Shown: positions 12,170-21,340, counted from the first letter of the stretch. The stretch: DNA of 64,000 nucleotides from Burkholderia sp. IMCC1007 (GCF_027257875.1 NZ_JAPVQY010000016.1:1-64000), one strand, 5' to 3'. The notes: generated by a model from the letters alone, not told the origin. Made by a program: numbers and translations.

Positions 12170-14062
12170 ATGCAGCGCTCGATCGCCACCGTGTCACTGT
12201 CCGGCACGCTCGCCGAAAAGCTCGCCGCCGTCCACGCAGCCGGTTTCGATGGCGTCGAAATCTTCGAGAACGACCTCGTCTACTTCGACGGATCACCCGC
12301 CGACGTCCGCCGCATGGCCGCCGATCTCGGCCTCGACATCGTGCTGTTCCAGCCGTTTCGCGACTTCGAAGGCGTGAGCGCCGCCCAGCTCGCCCGCAAC
12401 CTGGACCGCGTCCGGCGCAAGTTCGACGTGATGCACGCGCTCGGCACCGACCGCATCCTGGTGTGCAGCAACGTGTCGCCCGACACCATCGCCGACGATG
12501 CGGTGCTGGTCGACCAGCTCGGCGCGCTGGCCGAGGCGGCGCGCGAGGCCGGCGTGATCGTCGCGTACGAGGCGCTCGCGTGGGGCCGCGTCGTGAAGCG
12601 GTACGGCCACGCATGGCAGCTCGTGAACGCGGTGAACAGTCCGCACCTCGGGCTCGCACTCGACAGCTTCCATACGTTGTCGCTCGACGACTCGCCCGAC
12701 GCGATCGCCGACATTCCCGGCGACCGGATCGCGTTCGTTCAGATCGCCGATGCGCCGATACTGGCCATGGACGTGCTCGAATGGAGCCGCCACTACCGCT
12801 CGTTCCCCGGCCAGGGCGACTTCGATCTCGCGCGCTTTACGGCCCGCGTGATCGAGTCCGGCTATACGGGGCCGCTGTCGCTCGAGATCTTCAACGACGG
12901 GTTCCGCGCCGCGCCGACCGCGATCACGGCCGCCGACGGCCATCGTTCGCTGCTCTATCTGGAAGAGCTGACGCGCACGCGGCTCGCGCAGGACGGCCGC
13001 GCCCCGGCGCCCAGCCAGCCGCTGTTCGCGCCGCCGGCGCCGCCTGCACACGTCGGCTTCCAGTTCATCGAATTCGCGGTGAACGCGCAGGCGGCGGCCA
13101 CCGTCGGCGAATGGCTCGGCCGGATGCGCTTCCGGCTCGCGGGCCGCCATCGGTCGAAGGACGTGACGCTGTTCCAGCACGGCGCCGCATCGATCGTGCT
13201 GAACGCCGAGCGCGACTCGTTCGCCGACGCGTTCTTCCAGCAGCATGGGCTGTCGCTGTGCGCGTCCGCGTTCCGCGTCGACGACGCGAAAGTGGCGTTC
13301 GAACGCGCGGCCGGCTACGGCTATGCGCCGTTCTCCGGCCGGGTCGGGCCGAACGAGCGCGTGCTGCCGAGCGTGAAGGCGCCGGACGGCAGCCTCGAGT
13401 ATTTCGTCGACGAGGCGCCGAACACGCCGACGCTCTATGAATCGGACTTCGTGCTGACGGACATCGACGGCCCGGGCGAGGTCGGCCTGCTGACGGGTAT
13501 CGACCACGTGTGCCTCGCGCTGCCGGCCGACGCGCTCGACACGTGGATCCTCTTCTTCAAGACGGCCTTCGGCTTCGAGGCAGAGCGCAGCTGGCTGGTG
13601 CCCGACCCGTACGGGCTGATGCGCAGCCGCGCGGTGCGCAGCGCCGACGGCTCGGTGCGGATCGCGCTGAATGCGTCGGTCGACCGCCATACGGCCGTCG
13701 CCGAATCGCTCGACCGTTATCACGGGACGGGGCTGAACCACGTCGCGTTCCGGACCGAAGACATCGTGAACACGATTGCCGCGTTCGCCGCCGACGGCGT
13801 GCCGTTCCTGCGGATTCCGGCGAACTACTACGACGATCTCGCCGCGCGCTACGCGCTGTCGGACGAACTGATCGACACGCTGAGCGCCCACCACCTGCTG
13901 TACGACCGCGACGAGCACGGCGGCGAATTCCTGCATGCGTACACGGAACTGGTCGACAACCGCTTCTCGCTCGAAATCGTCGAGCGGCGCGGCGGCTACG
14001 ATGGTTACGGCGCGGCGAATGCGGCCGTGCGACTTGCCGCGCAGGCCCAGCGCAGGAAATGA
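12170..14062 (+). CDS. quiC1: 3-Dehydroshikimate dehydratase, two-domain QuiC1 type
   Basis: A 630-residue enzyme converting 3-dehydroshikimate to protocatechuate. The N-terminal sugar-isomerase-like TIM barrel carries the metal ligands E134, D165, Q191 and E239, the positions expected for the Pseudomonas QuiC1 family. The C-terminal half is a vicinal-oxygen-chelate (HPPD-like) domain with H446, H524 and E602 as a second metal triad. The ATG at 12170 has AGGA about 8 nt upstream and starts directly at the barrel; the open frame continues upstream through the promoter. Divergent from aroQ and the quinate/shikimate dehydrogenase, with which it completes quinate to protocatechuate. Confidence 0.93.
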   Translation: MQRSIATVSLSGTLAEKLAAVHAAGFDGVEIFENDLVYFDGSPADVRRMAADLGLDIVLFQPFRDFEGVSAAQLARNLDRVRRKFDVMHALGTDRILVCSNVSPDTIADDAVLVDQLGALAEAAREAGVIVAYEALAWGRVVKRYGHAWQLVNAVNSPHLGLALDSFHTLSLDDSPDAIADIPGDRIAFVQIADAPILAMDVLEWSRHYRSFPGQGDFDLARFTARVIESGYTGPLSLEIFNDGFRAAPTAITAADGHRSLLYLEELTRTRLAQDGRAPAPSQPLFAPPAPPAHVGFQFIEFAVNAQAAATVGEWLGRMRFRLAGRHRSKDVTLFQHGAASIVLNAERDSFADAFFQQHGLSLCASAFRVDDAKVAFERAAGYGYAPFSGRVGPNERVLPSVKAPDGSLEYFVDEAPNTPTLYESDFVLTDIDGPGEVGLLTGIDHVCLALPADALDTWILFFKTAFGFEAERSWLVPDPYGLMRSRAVRSADGSVRIALNASVDRHTAVAESLDRYHGTGLNHVAFRTEDIVNTIAAFAADGVPFLRIPANYYDDLAARYALSDELIDTLSAHHLLYDRDEHGGEFLHAYTELVDNRFSLEIVERRGGYDGYGAANAAVRLAAQAQRRK

Positions 14063-14346
14063 AGGAACGCATTCGGTGTCGTTTTGGCGCCGAACCGGCT
14101 GAAAAACCGGTGCGGCGTGGCGACGCACGTCGCCCCGCGCACCATGATGGTGAATGCCGGGGCTTCGCCCGCGGGGCAAGGGGCCCCGCTCGCGGCCGGG
14201 CACGGCCGCCCGGCGGGGGTTACATCCGGTAACGCGCGCCGCAGTGCAGCATCCGCGGCGGCACCGCGCTTTTAAGAATCGCTTAAGTCTTCGTCGGCAC
14301 CATCCGGAACCAGTACCCGATGGTTATCCCGAAATGGAGGACAGCG

Positions 14347-14610
14347 ATGAGCGCCGTAGAAGCACCCGCGGGCCGTCCGGCCGCACCCCCTGCAAAGAAG
14401 ACGATGCTGCGTCGTCTGCTCAGCCATCATGAAATCGCGACGCTGCTCGTGCTGCTGCACGCACCGATCAGTGCGAACGCCAAAGCCGAACTGCCTGCGC
14501 TGCAGGAAGCCGGCCTCGTCGAGATGGTCAAGCTCGACCCTGACACGGCGCCGAGCTTCCGGCTGACCGAAGACGGCACGGCCGTCCTGAAAGGGCTCGG
14601 CTACCGCTGA
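14347..14610 (+). CDS. Small winged-helix-like hypothetical protein
   Basis: An 87-residue protein with a good ribosome-binding site (GGAGG 6 nt before ATG). After a Pro/Ala-rich N-terminus, HHEIATLLVLLHAP, LPALQEAGLVEMV and SFRLTEDGTAVLKGLGYR resemble the helix, recognition-helix and beta-wing order of MarR/PadR-type winged helices, though it is shorter than those families. No named family recognised. It stands alone: 284 bp separate it from quiC1, and the next gene is convergent. Whether it binds DNA is unknown. Confidence 0.65.
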   Translation: MSAVEAPAGRPAAPPAKKTMLRRLLSHHEIATLLVLLHAPISANAKAELPALQEAGLVEMVKLDPDTAPSFRLTEDGTAVLKGLGYR

Positions 14611-14740
14611 GCCGCCACTTTCACCGCTTTCCACTTCTCCGCCCGCCTTCGAGCCGGTTTTCCGCCCGCTTCCCAGCCTTACACGCCTTACCCGCCTTAC
14701 CCCGATTCCTGCGACGCGCCCGCCATGCCGGCGCGTCGCG

Positions 14741-15535
14741 TCATCCTGCCCGATCCTGCAGCATCAACCGGTATTCGGTCGGCGTCACGCCGACCGTCGC
14801 CTTGAACTGGCGCGTGAACGCGCTGTGATCCGTATAGCCGCATAACGCCGCGACATCCGTCACCTTGTCGTGCGTGACGAGCAGCGCCGTGGCCGCGTCG
14901 AGCCGCGTTTTCAACAGCACCTGGCGCGGCGTCAGGTGAAACACCTTGTGGAAGTAGCGCTCCAGCTGCGCGACCGACATCCCGGCCATCTGCGCGAGCT
15001 GCTTCAGGTTAAGCGGCTGCACATAGTGATCCTGGATGTGCTGGACCACGTCGGCGAGCTTGCTGTACGCCGGGTGCGAGCCCTCGTGCGCCTTCAGGTC
15101 GCGCGAGATGCCCGCAAGCCCCACCACCTTGCCGGCCGCGTCGCGCAGCGGCTCCTTGCAGGTCAGGCACCAGCCCGGCTGGCGCCCCGGATACAGATGC
15201 AGCTCGAGCTGGTCCATCAGTTGCTGGCCGGCATTGATCGTCGCCATGTCCTGCTCGAAATAGGTGCGGCCGAAGCGGCGCGGAAACACTTCGTCGGTCG
15301 TCTTGCCGAGCAGGTCGCGCTTGTCCTTGTAACCGCAGCGCATCGCGAGCGTGCGATTGACGAGCGCGTAGCGTCCGTTCGCGTCCTTCACGAAGAACGC
15401 GACGTCGGGCAGCGCATCGAACACCGGCTCGAGCAGGCGGAAGTGCGCGAGCATCGCGCCGAAATCGGCATTGTCGGGCTGGTAGCGCAACGTGTCGGAC
15501 AGGCTCATGGGCGGTACGGCAAGCAAGTTCGTCAT
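14741..15535 (-). CDS. PAS-domain AraC-family transcriptional regulator
   Basis: A 264-residue protein with an N-terminal PAS domain (about 33-145; FFVKDANGRYALVNRTLAMRC and GLAGISRDL are typical) and a C-terminal AraC double helix-turn-helix (about 160-260; LAQMAGMSVAQLERYFHKVF, then VAALCGYTDHSAFTRQFK). The PAS part probably senses a small ligand or cofactor. An internal Met at residue 10 is an alternative start. A TATAAT lies upstream on the minus strand at 15576-15571. It is divergent from the LivK-type gene at 16207, a plausible target. Confidence 0.88.
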   Translation of the reverse strand: MTNLLAVPPMSLSDTLRYQPDNADFGAMLAHFRLLEPVFDALPDVAFFVKDANGRYALVNRTLAMRCGYKDKRDLLGKTTDEVFPRRFGRTYFEQDMATINAGQQLMDQLELHLYPGRQPGWCLTCKEPLRDAAGKVVGLAGISRDLKAHEGSHPAYSKLADVVQHIQDHYVQPLNLKQLAQMAGMSVAQLERYFHKVFHLTPRQVLLKTRLDAATALLVTHDKVTDVAALCGYTDHSAFTRQFKATVGVTPTEYRLMLQDRAG

Positions 15536-16206
15536 CCCGGCATCTGCAAAGCGAGTGGCTGATGGCGTCGATTATAGGAGCGACCCTCGAACGCGTGGCG
15601 GCGTTCCCGGGCGGCAGTGCCATGCGCGCGCACGGCGGAGTGCGGCGGGCAGTCGTCGGCCGGCGACGGCCGACGCGGCGTGGTGCGTCATGCAGTTGTG
15701 TGCGCAACGACCGTGCCGCGTGTGGCGCCGCGCTTCGATGCTCGCTTATGCACGTTTCGCATATTCCGCACGTTTCGCACCTTTCGCACGTTTCGCCGCA
15801 TCGCACCGCCTCTGCGCCGCGGTGCCGGTGCGAACCGCAGCGGCACTTCGGCCGCACGCGCCCGAACCCGCCATCCTAAAAACGCGGGCGCGTCGCGTCT
15901 TGGCGCGTTTGCGCATCATGGATGACGATTTCAGCACATATCAGGGTATTCGACGATATGCCGAAATCGTCGCCGGCCGCGCACGGAACGCGCAAGACGC
16001 GCGTATTTTCGCTACCTAGACTTCGCTCAACGGTCACGAGACGACATCCCGCCGCCGCCGCGCACGCCGATTCCGGCACAGCGCGCAGCGCCCGGCGAAC
16101 CCGCACGGCATTCACCCAAGCCGGCGAACCGATGCGTCTCGCCCGGCTTACCGCACCGGCCCGCCAGCCGGCAGCGGCCCAACCATGCCATCAAGGGGAA
16201 GTGAAA
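15536..16206. other. Intergenic region with a 9-bp tandem repeat
   Basis: This 671-bp gap between the divergent PAS-AraC and LivK-type genes holds no convincing gene. It has the araC -10 element and, at 15752-15796, five tandem 9-bp units. Open frames crossing it have poor composition and no ribosome-binding sites. Confidence 0.7.
15752..15796 (+). repeat. Five tandem 9-bp repeats (ACGTTTCGC type)
   Basis: Units in order: ACGTTTCGC, ATATTCCGC, ACGTTTCGC, ACCTTTCGC, ACGTTTCGC. Three are identical and two differ by one or three bases. They sit about 180 bp upstream of the PAS-AraC -10 element. The array could be a variable-length minisatellite or a set of binding sites. Confidence 0.9.
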
Positions 16207-17343
16207 GTGAAGCTGAAGGTATCGCACGTCGCGCTGGCTGCTGCCTGCGCACTGTCGGGCGCACACGCCATCGCCGCCGACGTCGTCAAGATCGGTTTCG
16301 CCGCACCGCTGACGGGGCCGCAGTCGAACTACGGCGCCGACATGCAGAAGGGCGTGCAACTCGCAATCGCCGACTTCAATGCAACGCATCCGACGATCGG
16401 CGGCAAGCCGGTCACGTTCCAGCTCGACTCGCAGGACGATCAGGCCGACCCGCGCACCGGCACCACCGTCGCGCAGCGGCTGATCGACGACAACGTCAGC
16501 GGGATCATCGGCCACTTCAACTCGGGCACGAGCATTCCTGCATCCGATCTGTACGATCGCGCAGGGCTGCCGCAGATCTCGATGGCGACGTCGCCGCAAT
16601 ACACGGCGCGCGGCTACAAGACGACCTTCCGGCTGCTGACGAGCGACGCACAGGCCGGCCGCATCGTCGGCACGTATGCAGTGAAGACGCTGCACTTCAA
16701 GCGCGTCGCGATCATCGACGACCGCACGGCCTACGGCCAGGGCATCGCCGACGAATTCGCGAAGGCCGTCGAAGCGGCCGGCGGCACGATCGTCAAGCGC
16801 GACTTCACGAACGACAAGGCGCTCGATTTCTCGGCGATCCTGACCAACCTGAAGGGCATGAACCCCGACGCGATCTTCTACGGCGGCGGCGATGCGCAAT
16901 CGTCGCCGATGATCCGCAAGATGCGCCAGCTCGGCATGAAGTCGGCGTTCGTGACCGGCGAGATGTCGCGCTCGCCGACCTTCCTGAAGGTCGGCGGCGA
17001 AGCTGCCGAAGGCGCGATCGTCTACATGGGCGGGCTGCCGAAGGAGAAGATGCCGGGCTTTGCCGGCTACGCGGCACGCTACAAGGCACGCTTCAACGAA
17101 GACGTGATCACCTACTCGCCCTACTCGTACGACGGCACGATCGCGCTGCTCACCGCGATGAAGAACGCGAACTCGACCGACCCGAAAGTCTATGCGCCGT
17201 ATCTCGGCAAGCTGTCGGTCAAGGGCGTGTCGGCGCCGAGCATCGCGTACGACGCGAAGGGCGACCTGAAGGATGCGCCGGTCACGATCTACAAGGTCGA
17301 GCACGGCACGTTCAAGCCGGTCGACACGATCGCCGGCAACTGA
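16207..17343 (+). CDS. LivK-type ABC transporter periplasmic binding protein
   Basis: A 378-residue type I periplasmic binding protein of the branched-chain amino acid family, with a signal peptide (hydrophobic core VALAAACALSGAHA, cleavage near AIAA) and the usual opening VVKIGFAAPLTGPQSNYGADMQKG. GTG at 16207 is preferred because AGGGGA then lies 8 nt upstream; the GTG at 16201 is only 2 nt from it. No permease or ATPase genes are linked, so this is an orphan receptor that must borrow a transporter or have another role. Ligand unknown. Confidence 0.88.
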   Translation: MKLKVSHVALAAACALSGAHAIAADVVKIGFAAPLTGPQSNYGADMQKGVQLAIADFNATHPTIGGKPVTFQLDSQDDQADPRTGTTVAQRLIDDNVSGIIGHFNSGTSIPASDLYDRAGLPQISMATSPQYTARGYKTTFRLLTSDAQAGRIVGTYAVKTLHFKRVAIIDDRTAYGQGIADEFAKAVEAAGGTIVKRDFTNDKALDFSAILTNLKGMNPDAIFYGGGDAQSSPMIRKMRQLGMKSAFVTGEMSRSPTFLKVGGEAAEGAIVYMGGLPKEKMPGFAGYAARYKARFNEDVITYSPYSYDGTIALLTAMKNANSTDPKVYAPYLGKLSVKGVSAPSIAYDAKGDLKDAPVTIYKVEHGTFKPVDTIAGN

Positions 17344-17360
17344 TCGGCGGCAACTGATCG
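17334..17360 (+). repeat. Short direct repeat across the livK-type stop codon
   Basis: CGGCAACTGATCG occurs at 17334-17346 and again at 17348-17360, so the gene's last codons and TGA are duplicated with a 14-bp period. This looks like a small slippage duplication. Confidence 0.8.
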
Positions 17361-17384
17361 CCCGGCTTCTACCCAGCCCAGCAC

Positions 17385-17417
17385 GGCGCGGCAAGCGGTT
17401 CATCCGCGTGCCGCGCC
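17385..17417 (+). terminator. Possible terminator hairpin after the livK-type gene
   Basis: GGCGCGGCA (17385-17393) and TGCCGCGCC (17409-17417) form a 9-bp stem, extended inside the loop by GCGG/CCGC. There is no T-run, so intrinsic termination is uncertain. The rest of the 338-bp gap up to 17681 shows a TAGAAT at 17492 and nothing else clear. Confidence 0.35.
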
Positions 17418-17681
17418 GCGTGCATTTCAGGTTCGGCAAAGTCCGAAGCGTTCCTCGGCGCAGCCCCGCGCGCGCGTATTTCGCGCTCCTGTAGAATCCC
17501 CCCACCCGCTTTCACGCTTCGTCTTCGTTGCGCCCCATCCCGGTGCAACGGCGCGTGTCGCGTGCCCTATCCGGCGCCCGGCACAGTTTCGACGAGGCAG
17601 GCGCGCCTAGCCAGTCCAGCCAATAGCGGGCCCTGGAGACGCAGCACCGACAACAACATTCGAATACCGATCGTCCTGACC

Positions 17682-18992
17682 ATGCAAGCTTCCGAATTGA
17701 GCGGCGTGCCTCGCGCCGCCGAACGCGCGCTCACGCGCAGCGACTACAAAACCCTTGGCCTTGCCGCACTCGGCGGCGCGCTCGAGTTCTACGACTTCAT
17801 CATCTTCGTGTTCTTCGCGCCCGCGATCGGGCAGCTGTTCTTCCCGCACGACATTCCCGACTGGCTGCGCCAGTTGCAGACGTTCGGCATCTTCGCGGCC
17901 GGCTATCTCGCGCGCCCGCTCGGCGGCGTGATCATGGCGCACTTCGGCGACCTGTTCGGCCGCAAGCGGATGTTCACGCTGAGCGTGCTGATGATGTCGG
18001 TGCCGACGCTGCTGATGGGCCTGCTGCCGACCTACGACACGATCGGCATCCTCGCGCCGGTGTTGCTGCTGCTGTTCCGCGTGCTGCAGGGCGCGGCGGT
18101 CGGCGGCGAAGTGCCGGGCGCGTGGGTGTTCGTGTCCGAACACGTGCCGTCGCGCCACATCGGCTATGCGTGCGGCACGCTGACCGCGGGCCTCACGGCC
18201 GGCATCCTGCTCGGCTCGCTCGTCGCCGCAGGCGTCAACAGCCGCTATTCGGGCGCCGAAGTCACCGCGTTCGCATGGCGTCTTCCGTTCCTGCTCGGCG
18301 GCGTGTTCGGCCTGTTCTCCGTGTATCTGCGCCGCTGGCTGCACGAAACGCCGGTGTTCGCCGAGATGAAGGCGAAGAAGGCACTCGCAGCCGAGATCCC
18401 GCTGAAGGCGGTGTTGCGCGACCACGGCCGCGCGGTGATCGTGTCGATGCTGCTCACGTGGATGCTGTCGGCGGCGATCGTCGTCGTGATCCTGATGACG
18501 CCCGCGCTGCTGCAGAAGCAGTTCCACCTGGCGCCCGCGACCACGCTGTTCGCGAACAGCATCGCGACGCTGTGCCTGACGGCCGGCTGCATCACCGCCG
18601 GCTCGCTCGCGGGCCGGATCGGCGCGAAGCGCGTGCTCGGCATCGGCGGCATCGTGCTGGCCGCGTGCTATTACCTGCTGTTCGTGCGGGTCGCGGCCGA
18701 CGCGTCGACGCTGCCGCTGTACTACGGGATCGCCGGCTTCATGGTCGGCACGATCGGCGCAGTGCCGTTCGTGATGGTGCGCAGCTTCCCCGCAGTCGTG
18801 CGTTTCTCGGGCATCTCGTTCTCGTACAACGTCGCGTATGCGATCTTCGGCGGCCTCACGCCCGTGATCGTGTCGCTGATGATGAAGTCGAATCCGCTCG
18901 CGCCGGTGGTGTACGTCGCCGTGATCTGCGTGCTCGGCGGCATCGCCGTGCAGTTCTCGAAGGATGCGAAGGACCTGAAGGACGCACGCTGA
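17682..18992 (+). CDS. MHS-family MFS transporter (metabolite:H+ symporter)
   Basis: A 436-residue permease with about 12 membrane spans. The opening GGALEFYDFIIFVFFAPAIG, the loop GDLFGRKRMF and RVLQGAAVGGEVPGAWVFVSEH match the MHS/ProP-like branch of the MFS, whose members carry proline-betaine, alpha-ketoglutarate, citrate or shikimate. It stands alone between the orphan binding protein and doxX and ends at a strong bidirectional terminator. No clear ribosome-binding site precedes the ATG. Substrate unknown. Confidence 0.85.
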   Translation: MQASELSGVPRAAERALTRSDYKTLGLAALGGALEFYDFIIFVFFAPAIGQLFFPHDIPDWLRQLQTFGIFAAGYLARPLGGVIMAHFGDLFGRKRMFTLSVLMMSVPTLLMGLLPTYDTIGILAPVLLLLFRVLQGAAVGGEVPGAWVFVSEHVPSRHIGYACGTLTAGLTAGILLGSLVAAGVNSRYSGAEVTAFAWRLPFLLGGVFGLFSVYLRRWLHETPVFAEMKAKKALAAEIPLKAVLRDHGRAVIVSMLLTWMLSAAIVVVILMTPALLQKQFHLAPATTLFANSIATLCLTAGCITAGSLAGRIGAKRVLGIGGIVLAACYYLLFVRVAADASTLPLYYGIAGFMVGTIGAVPFVMVRSFPAVVRFSGISFSYNVAYAIFGGLTPVIVSLMMKSNPLAPVVYVAVICVLGGIAVQFSKDAKDLKDAR

Positions 18993-19022
18993 ACGCCGGC
19001 GCGCACGCGCCGCTTCATGAAC

Positions 19023-19061
19023 AAAGGGCCGAATCCCGCGGCGTGCGGGATTCGGCCCTTT
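19023..19061. terminator. Bidirectional rho-independent terminator
   Basis: A perfect 17-bp stem (19023-19039 with 19045-19061) with a 5-nt loop has T-rich tracts on both strands. It lies between the convergent MHS transporter and doxX genes. Confidence 0.9.
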
Positions 19062-19098
19062 TGATTTGCTTCAGCGCGACAGCGCGAATCGGCTCAGC

Positions 19099-19536
19099 TC
19101 AACGCAGCACGCCGTACGACGAACTCGGACGGCGCAGGGCATCGATGCTCGCACCGCCGGCGCCCGTGACGAACAGCAGCAGGAAGCCGCCGGAGATCGC
19201 GACGTTCTTCCAGAAGTGGATCACCATGTCGTGCTGGACGGCAGCGTTGGTCGCGTCCCAGAAATTGTGTCCGACCATTGCGGTCGCGATCGTGTAGACC
19301 GCCAGCAGCAGCGCGAGCGGCCGCACCTTGTAGCCGACGATCAGCAGCAGGCCGCCCAGCCCCTCGATCGCGACGACGATCGGCGCGACGACTTGTTGAT
19401 ACGGCACGTTCATCGCATGCAGATACGCAACGAAGTCGCTGTAGCCGAGCAGCTTCATGATGCCGCCCCACAAGAACAACGCCGCCAGTGCCAGGCGTGC
19501 GAAAAAAATGACGCCGGAATCGACGGTACGCGTCAT
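19099..19536 (-). CDS. DoxX-family membrane protein
   Basis: A 145-residue integral membrane protein with four predicted spans. The opening FARLALAALFLWGGIMKLLGYSDF, LHAMNVPYQQVVAPIVVAIE and the central GGLLLIVGYKVRPLALLLA are characteristic of the DoxX/YphA group. Members are linked to thiosulfate:quinone oxidoreductase subunits or thiol stress, but many have no known role. ATG at 19536 is preceded by GAGGAGAAAG. Monocistronic between two convergent neighbours' boundaries. Confidence 0.87.
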   Translation of the reverse strand: MTRTVDSGVIFFARLALAALFLWGGIMKLLGYSDFVAYLHAMNVPYQQVVAPIVVAIEGLGGLLLIVGYKVRPLALLLAVYTIATAMVGHNFWDATNAAVQHDMVIHFWKNVAISGGFLLLFVTGAGGASIDALRRPSSSYGVLR

Positions 19537-19727
19537 GCCTTTCTCCTCGTATGCAATTCGGCCGCCGCACGGTGCGTGCTCGCGCGGTGCGGGCCGCGCA
19601 ACCCTGCCGGGCCCGCGGCAAATGGGCCAGCATAGAGGGTCTTCCCCGCGGTGTCCAAGAAAAAGGTTGTAGCAAATCTTTACACCGCGGCGCGGGCGGC
19701 GGGCTGGCGGCGCGACGAAAAAAGCGT

Positions 19728-20183
19728 TTAGCTTGCGTCGCTCAACAGCACGCCTTTCTTGAAAATGAAGCAGCCGTAGCCGCGCAACTCGCCAGTGACG
19801 ATCACCGCATACGCCTGCTGCGCGCGCTCGTAGAACGCGAACCGGTCGATGCCGGCGAGCGGCACCGCGCGGCCTTCCGCGCGGTCGATCTCGGCCTGCA
19901 CCTCGCGCTGCACGGGCGGCACCGCGCCCGGATCGCCGACGACTTCCATCCGCCATGCGGGCGTGTCGACGAACGTGTCGAGCGGTAGCACCGACAGCAC
20001 CGCGCGCGCGACGCGCGCCGAATCCGCGCCGTCGATGCGCAGCGCGCGACCCACGACGGTGTGCTGCGCGACCGATTCGGCCGGAAAGTTCGCATCGCAG
20101 ATCGCGACTTCATCTCCGTGGCCCATCGCGCGCAGCGCGTGCAGGATGTCGGCGTGCAACAACGGATCGAGATTCTTCAGCAT
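19728..20183 (-). CDS. RbsD/FucU-family sugar mutarotase
   Basis: A 151-residue protein of the RbsD/FucU fold, which interconverts sugar anomers. The N-terminal HADILHALRAMGHGDEVAICDANFPAES contains the conserved His and Asp of the active site, and the C-terminal YAVIVTGELRGYGCFIFKKG is typical of FucU (L-fucose mutarotase type) rather than RbsD. GGAG lies about 10 nt before the ATG. No fucose genes are adjacent, so the sugar is unknown. Confidence 0.85.
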   Translation of the reverse strand: MLKNLDPLLHADILHALRAMGHGDEVAICDANFPAESVAQHTVVGRALRIDGADSARVARAVLSVLPLDTFVDTPAWRMEVVGDPGAVPPVQREVQAEIDRAEGRAVPLAGIDRFAFYERAQQAYAVIVTGELRGYGCFIFKKGVLLSDAS

Positions 20184-20261
20184 GTCGGCAAGTCTCCGGG
20201 ATCGGGAACGAATCGCATAACGTTACCCGATCCCGGTGGCGGCCGGGCGTCGTCGTTCGCG

Positions 20262-20654
20262 TCACGACGCCGCGGCCGGCATTTCGTCGATGAAACCCGT
20301 GACCGACTTCAGCCGCCCGGACGCATCGACGATGCCGAAATCCGAACCCTTCACGATCGCCGCGCCGTCGGGCGACACGAGCGCCCACGAGAATCGCAGG
20401 TGCTGGCCGAACCCGTCGACGTCGGTCGTGAGATGAAAGCGGTACGCGGGGAAACGTTCCTGCACGGCCGCGATCATCGTGTCGATGCCCGCGTGGCCGT
20501 CGCCGGCCATCAGCGGATCGCGATACGCCGCGTCGCTCGCGTAGGTCGCATCGATCAGCGCGCGACGGCGCGCGACGTCGGATTCGTTCCATGCATCGAT
20601 GTAGCGGTCGATCAGGTCGGCATGAGCGGACTGGGCGGTTTGGGCGGTGTTCAT
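20262..20654 (-). CDS. SnoaL/NTF2-like fold protein
   Basis: A 130-residue single-domain protein of the NTF2-like superfamily. The N-terminal helix LIDRYIDAWNESD, then YASDAAYRDPLMAGDGHAGI and the strand-rich end LRFSWALVSPDGAAIVKGSDFGIVD are the usual signature of SnoaL-like polyketide cyclase relatives. AAGGAG precedes the ATG. Such proteins bind small hydrophobic ligands or act as isomerases; no specific role can be assigned. Confidence 0.82.
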   Translation of the reverse strand: MNTAQTAQSAHADLIDRYIDAWNESDVARRRALIDATYASDAAYRDPLMAGDGHAGIDTMIAAVQERFPAYRFHLTTDVDGFGQHLRFSWALVSPDGAAIVKGSDFGIVDASGRLKSVTGFIDEMPAAAS

Positions 20655-20824
20655 GGCGAGGCTCCTTGAGTCGGTGAGTGACGATGTCGCGAACCTTTCG
20701 TGTCCGCGTGCCGCTATCGTCGCCGGCCTCGTGCGGACGGTCGATTACGTGCGAGGTAACGAGAAATCGCGCTGCCGCGTCGCGCGCTAGAATCGGCGTG
20801 CCTGGTCTCCGGACATCATTCGCC

Positions 20825-21316
20825 ATGCAGCAAGCCCTCCTGATCGTCGACATCCAGCCGACGTTTGCGCCACCCGAACGGCTCGTGTCCAGCGTGCGCG
20901 CGCTCGTCGGCCGCCTGCCGACCGTCGCGACCGTCGAGCGTCACGACGAATCGCGCGTGCCGTTCGAGCGCCAGCTCGGCTGGCGCCCGTCCCGCGACGA
21001 CGACAGCCTGATCGCCGCCGATCGCATCTTCGTCAAGCACGGCTACGGGTTGCCCGCCGAAGTCGTCGAGCACTTGCGTGCGCTCGCGCCGGAACGCGTG
21101 CTCGTCTGCGGCATTCAGACCGATACGTGCGTGCTCGCGGCCGGCTTCGCGCTGTTCGACGCGGGGCTGCAGCCGACGCTGCTCGCGGATCTCACGGTCG
21201 GCTCGTCGCTCGATCGCAGCGGCGCACTCGGCGTGCGCCTGTGGCAACATCACTTCGGCCGCGTCGAGTATGCGCACGCGTTGTTCGACCTGCCGGCCGA
21301 CGACGCATCGCCGTAA
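20825..21316 (+). CDS. Isochorismatase-like cysteine hydrolase
   Basis: A 163-residue cysteine hydrolase. The catalytic triad is visible as D9 (LLIVDIQPTF), K71 (FVKHGYG) and C102 (GIQTDTCVLA). Families with this fold include isochorismatase, nicotinamidase and carbamoylases. At 163 residues it is a minimal, YcaC/pyrazinamidase-like version. The start at 20825 puts the first beta strand at residue 5 as in the family; the open frame further upstream overlaps the opposite promoter. Substrate unknown. Confidence 0.85.
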   Translation: MQQALLIVDIQPTFAPPERLVSSVRALVGRLPTVATVERHDESRVPFERQLGWRPSRDDDSLIAADRIFVKHGYGLPAEVVEHLRALAPERVLVCGIQTDTCVLAAGFALFDAGLQPTLLADLTVGSSLDRSGALGVRLWQHHFGRVEYAHALFDLPADDASP

Positions 21317-21340
21317 CGCGCCGGCCACGCCAATGCAAAA

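Noticed and set aside
15752-15796. The 9-bp array as a CRISPR
   Set aside because: Units are contiguous without spacers and far too short for CRISPR repeats.
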